From contig JADHVP010000006.1 of NCBI GenBank assembly GCA_016783945.1, forward strand, positions 1 to 57,763: a stretch of DNA of 57,763 nt, given 5' to 3'. Made by a program: the position numbers and the translations under genes. Below the pieces are notes generated by a model, which saw only the letters and a list, made by a program, of their open reading frames with translations, was not told where the DNA came from and did not search any database. This DNA comes from Ignavibacteria bacterium (lineage in GTDB: Bacteria; Bacteroidota; Ignavibacteria; Tepidaquicellales; Tepidaquicellaceae). Of the stretch, positions 55,394 through 57,763 are shown one piece after another (position 1 is the stretch's first letter; each line of letters begins with the position of its first letter).

Positions 55394-55972
55394 ATGAAAA
55401 AATCATTTCTTCTTGTAACACTCATCCTGTGTATAGTAAGCTCGAATATTATTGCCCAGGAAAGTAAGTTTACAGAAATAAACACAAGATTCTCAGGCGA
55501 TGATGCATGGAAGGACTGGAATATTAGAATGAATGGAGAATATGGAAGCATGAGTACAACTTTTTCAGGTGATGATGCCTGGAAAGACTGGAGGATAGAT
55601 CTCCCAAGTATTGATGGTTCTATATCAACGACATTTTCAGGCGATGATGCATGGAAAAACTGGGGTTTTGATTTTGGTGAAAGCGATGGCTCGATGAGTA
55701 CAGTATTCTCAGGCGATGAGGCTTGGAAGGACTGGACGGTTTCAAATGGTTCCAATACTTTAAGTATCAGCACTGTTTTTTCCGGAAGCGATGCATGGAA
55801 AAGCTGGAGAATTACTGGACCGGAAGGTGATATGGAAGTAAGCACTGTCTTTTCGGGTGATGATGCCTGGAAGAACTGGAGGATTTCTGATAATATGCCA
55901 TCTGAAGAAGTTGCTTTAAAAATGGCTGCGATATTTGTTTGTGTTTTTTCAGGAGCAATTTTGAATAAATGA
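55394..55972 (+). CDS. Exported protein with six exact 24-residue FSGDDAWKxW repeats
   Basis: 192 residues with a signal peptide ending IIAQ. FSGxxAWKxW begins at residues 33, 57, 81, 105, 129 and 153: six copies exactly 24 apart, with almost invariant AWK and final W and with (S/I)ST before each. The DNA copies differ mostly in silent positions (for example TTC/TTT TCA/TCC/TCG), so the protein sequence is constrained. After the repeats is a short hydrophobic tail (ALKMAAIFVCVFSGAILN). The period and the aromatic/Gly/Asp pattern suggest a stacked beta-solenoid or amyloid-like fibre; this is inference. No known family is recognised. Confidence 0.75.
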   Translation: MKKSFLLVTLILCIVSSNIIAQESKFTEINTRFSGDDAWKDWNIRMNGEYGSMSTTFSGDDAWKDWRIDLPSIDGSISTTFSGDDAWKNWGFDFGESDGSMSTVFSGDEAWKDWTVSNGSNTLSISTVFSGSDAWKSWRITGPEGDMEVSTVFSGDDAWKNWRISDNMPSEEVALKMAAIFVCVFSGAILNK

Positions 55973-56358
55973 TTAACTATATTTTCCACTAAGATTTTAT
56001 TTCAAAATTATTTTTAAAAAACATAACTTTTCTAATATATCTACGTAAACATAATCGTTAGCATTTCATCCTTTGTTTTCTCGAATCCATCTTTCTAATT
56101 CTTAGGAAGGTGGATTCCTTATTATTACCTCATTAATAATCACAATTTACATGTATTTAATAGGGGATTTCTGTATAGCTATTTGACTACATTAATTGAA
56201 TTTCCCTGTACTTATTTAGTGCATAATTTATTCTCTTTCATTTTATAATAAAAATAACAATTATTTATCTAGGAATTATGTTTATAGCATTGTAACTATG
56301 ATTTATATGAGGAATCACATTTAAAATCTTTTTTAAAAATTTCATAAGAGGAAGTCAT
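55973..56358. other. AT-rich gap with one strong hairpin
   Basis: No gene is seen in these 386 bases. The only structure is the hairpin at 56083-56117. The remaining sequence is A/T-rich and holds the promoter of the gene at 56359. Confidence 0.5.
56083..56117 (+). terminator. Hairpin, likely terminator of the 24-residue-repeat gene
   Basis: GAATCCATCTTTCTAA faces TTAGGAAGGTGGATTC across a three-base loop: a 16-bp stem with two G-U pairs if transcribed. It is 110 bases after the stop and is followed only by a loose T-rich stretch, so termination is likely but not certain. Confidence 0.6.
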
Positions 56359-56898
56359 ATGAAAAAGATTAAAATAATAATATTGTGCACATATCTCATT
56401 CCGATGTTAATGCTATCCGGTACAGCCTCCGCACAGGAATTAGAAACAAGTGTAAAGAAATGTGAAACCGCAAACGAGCTTGCCTTAGCAATATTTATTG
56501 CCTTAAAAACTGATAACTATCCCGAATTCTATAAATATGTTGCTGATAAAGAAGAAATGGAAAAAATCTTAAGCATTAAAGAATACGAAAATCCAGCTCA
56601 AAAAGAACAAGTGCTGGCAATGGTTGATGATTACCTGTATACACTAAGAAAGGAGGCGAAAGAAAGTTTTGAAAAGGTTTATAATAGAGGTGTGGACAGA
56701 AACATCAATTGGGAAGAAGCAATCTTTGACGAAGCTGAATACAGGTTATTAAGAGAAGAAAAGATAACAAGAACGGATGTTACCGTCTATTTTGAATACA
56801 AAGAAGATACTTATTACAAATTCGAGATAACCGGCTGCATGAGTACTCACCGCGGATGGAAGTTGTTCGGCAAGTTAAAATGGTTAGGGGAAGATTAA
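56359..56898 (+). CDS. Small exported protein, function unknown
   Basis: 179 residues with a clear signal peptide (IILCTYLIPMLMLSGTASA, cut before QE) and a ribosome-binding site (AGAGGAAG). The mature part is helical and charged at first (CETANELALAIFIALKTDNYPEFYKYV), ending in a strand-rich segment (RTDVTVYFEYKEDTYYKFEITGC ... GWKLFGKLKW), which resembles the NTF2-like/DUF4878-type fold in outline only. No motif gives a function. Confidence 0.65.
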   Translation: MKKIKIIILCTYLIPMLMLSGTASAQELETSVKKCETANELALAIFIALKTDNYPEFYKYVADKEEMEKILSIKEYENPAQKEQVLAMVDDYLYTLRKEAKESFEKVYNRGVDRNINWEEAIFDEAEYRLLREEKITRTDVTVYFEYKEDTYYKFEITGCMSTHRGWKLFGKLKWLGED

Positions 56899-56995
56899 TT
56901 AAGGAGTAACATCGTTGATTTATTTATCAGCGTTATTAAACCAATCTCAGAAGTTCATTGTCTAACAATAAATTTCTTAATTTAATATTCAGACA

Positions 56996-57397
56996 ATGTT
57001 CAAAAAAACTTACCTCATACTTACACTTATCATTATCGCTTTATTATTCTTTTCAGTAAACTCTTTTTCTCAAAATGACGAAAAGGCTCCGAAGAAAACT
57101 CCCGAAGAGCTCGCAAGAAAAATTGCCGACACGCTAAGAACAGAGCTTCAGCTTTCCGACACTCAGTACGACCAGGTTTATGATATATTCCTGAACCACA
57201 TCAACAGAGTGAGAGAGGACAGGCAGAAGTACGGCAAAGAGGATACCGAAGGAAGGCAAACTGCGAGAAAGGATAGGAGAAAAAATCTGAAAGCCGAACT
57301 CGACAATGTTTTATCGGACGAGCAGATGGCAAAGCTAAAAGAGCTGCACAAAGAGCGGAAGAACCGGAAACATAAAACAGGTGCTAAGAATAAATAA
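56996..57397 (+). CDS. Spy/CpxP-like exported protein
   Basis: 133 residues with a signal peptide ending SFSQ. The mature part is a helical, highly charged segment with two LTxxQ-like elements: LQLSDTQYDQVYDIF and VLSDEQMAKLKEL, then a Lys/Arg-rich tail. That resembles periplasmic Spy/CpxP-type chaperones or metal-linked stress proteins. It is 97 bases after the previous gene and is followed by a terminator. Confidence 0.68.
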   Translation: MFKKTYLILTLIIIALLFFSVNSFSQNDEKAPKKTPEELARKIADTLRTELQLSDTQYDQVYDIFLNHINRVREDRQKYGKEDTEGRQTARKDRRKNLKAELDNVLSDEQMAKLKELHKERKNRKHKTGAKNK

Positions 57398-57444
57398 AAA
57401 CGAAGAGCAAAAGTTTTATCCCTCAATTCCCTCCACAACCCCTT

Positions 57445-57478
57445 ACACCTGGATCGAGTTTGATTCAGGTGTTTTTTT
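57445..57478 (+). terminator. Terminator after the Spy-like gene
   Basis: ACACCTGGATC (57445-57455) pairs with GATTCAGGTGT (57462-57472) with one G-U pair, around a 6-base loop, followed by a run of seven T. Confidence 0.9.
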
Positions 57479-57638
57479 ATGTGGTAGCCTTAGCAGTGCT
57501 GTCGTTGCATGAGTCTACTTCCCGCTTGCGGTATGAACCTGTGGCGTGTTATGCCTTACATTTATGCCTTTCTTTATACCTTGAATCACAATGTTAATTA
57601 AGCAAAAATGAAGTAACTGTGAACTAAACATTCTAATC

Positions 57639-57763
57639 ATGAAAAAGTTTATAAAGATTACAGTCCTACTCTTAATCATTAACTCTACATTTCAAATTCA
57701 TTCTTCCTTTTCCCAGGGCGGCTGGATTAGCCAGAATAGCGGAACAACAAATTTCTTAAATAG
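57639..57763 (+). CDS. Ycf48-like secreted protein, start only (runs off right edge)
   Basis: 41 codons are visible: a basic hydrophobic leader (MKKFIKITVLLLIINSTF) ending at SFSQ, then GGWISQNSGTTNFLN, the opening shared with the Ycf48-like proteins at 28750 and 30058 (WYQQNSGVTANLY, WFPQNSSVNKTFF). It is probably another T9SS cargo protein; the sorting domain would be beyond the window. Confidence 0.75.
   Translation, partial: MKKFIKITVLLLIINSTFQIHSSFSQGGWISQNSGTTNFLN

Noticed and set aside
55387-55989. A 200-codon minus-strand frame antisense to the 24-residue-repeat gene
   Set aside because: It is fully antisense to a gene with signal peptide and silent-site variation. The open frame follows from the repeat and codon use (QASSPEKTV is just the reverse reading of FSGDDAWK).

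Overview
The window is AT-rich bacterial chromosome, most likely from the Ignavibacteriota/Chlorobi side of the FCB group. The main evidence is a type IX secretion (T9SS) locus (PorU sortase, PorV) together with at least six secreted proteins that end in type A C-terminal sorting domains of the NYPNPFNPxTxI style common in Ignavibacteria. The acpP-fabF-rnc order, the coaX operon and the Mla-type MCE operon fit a free-living Gram-negative. Family calls rest on motif recognition; no database search was possible.

Layout. 1-110: start of a MerR-like regulator running off the left edge. 314-4978 (+): degenerate lipoprotein amidohydrolase, prmC, dtd, a DUF2520 dehydrogenase-like protein, a barrel-like protein. 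4975-17916 (-): glycosyltransferase, a secreted M6-like protein without its zinc site, porV, porU, rnc, fabF, acpP, a cysteine-amidase-like lipoprotein. 18348-26470 (-): one compact run metK, EI24 protein, small peptidase, purL, barrel-like protein, mlaE, mlaF, mlaD. 26566-28578 (-): membrane Fe-S oxidoreductase. 28750-30672 (-): two tandemly duplicated Ycf48-like T9SS cargo genes. 30874-31116: a strictly 21-bp-phased dyad array. 31248-39891: a fibronectin-III-like protein, a glycosyltransferase/YjbQ/PQQ-like/coaX operon, a bifunctional-nuclease/UVR protein and etfBA. 40058-40130: initiator tRNA.

40276-47195 is the accessory part. A TrmB-type regulator has an inverted-repeat operator at its start codon. 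It is followed by a 45-residue secretion-signal-free peptide made of five exact 8-residue PIIPTxxx units, a T9SS cargo protein, and three tandem DUF4160-like proteins. Then come a possible degenerate GIY-YIG protein, an HNH nuclease, a truncated copy of the fibronectin-like gene, a HEPN-like protein next to a membrane protein, and a decayed segment with a direct repeat and a large palindrome. 47196-57763 holds a ferritin-like protein, a HerA-like ATPase, two large T9SS cargo proteins, a PQQ-like membrane protein, a secreted protein with six 24-residue repeats, two small exported proteins and the start of another Ycf48-like gene.

How it fits together. PorU and PorV process and shuttle the sorting-domain proteins found across the window (M6-like, two Ycf48-like, CarboxypepD-reg-like, Omp28-like, sialidase-like). 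The strongest candidates for undescribed biology are the PIIPT peptide with its regulator and neighbours, the 24-residue repeat protein, and the 21-bp dyad array. Two hydrolase-fold proteins that have lost their metal ligands are also worth a second look.
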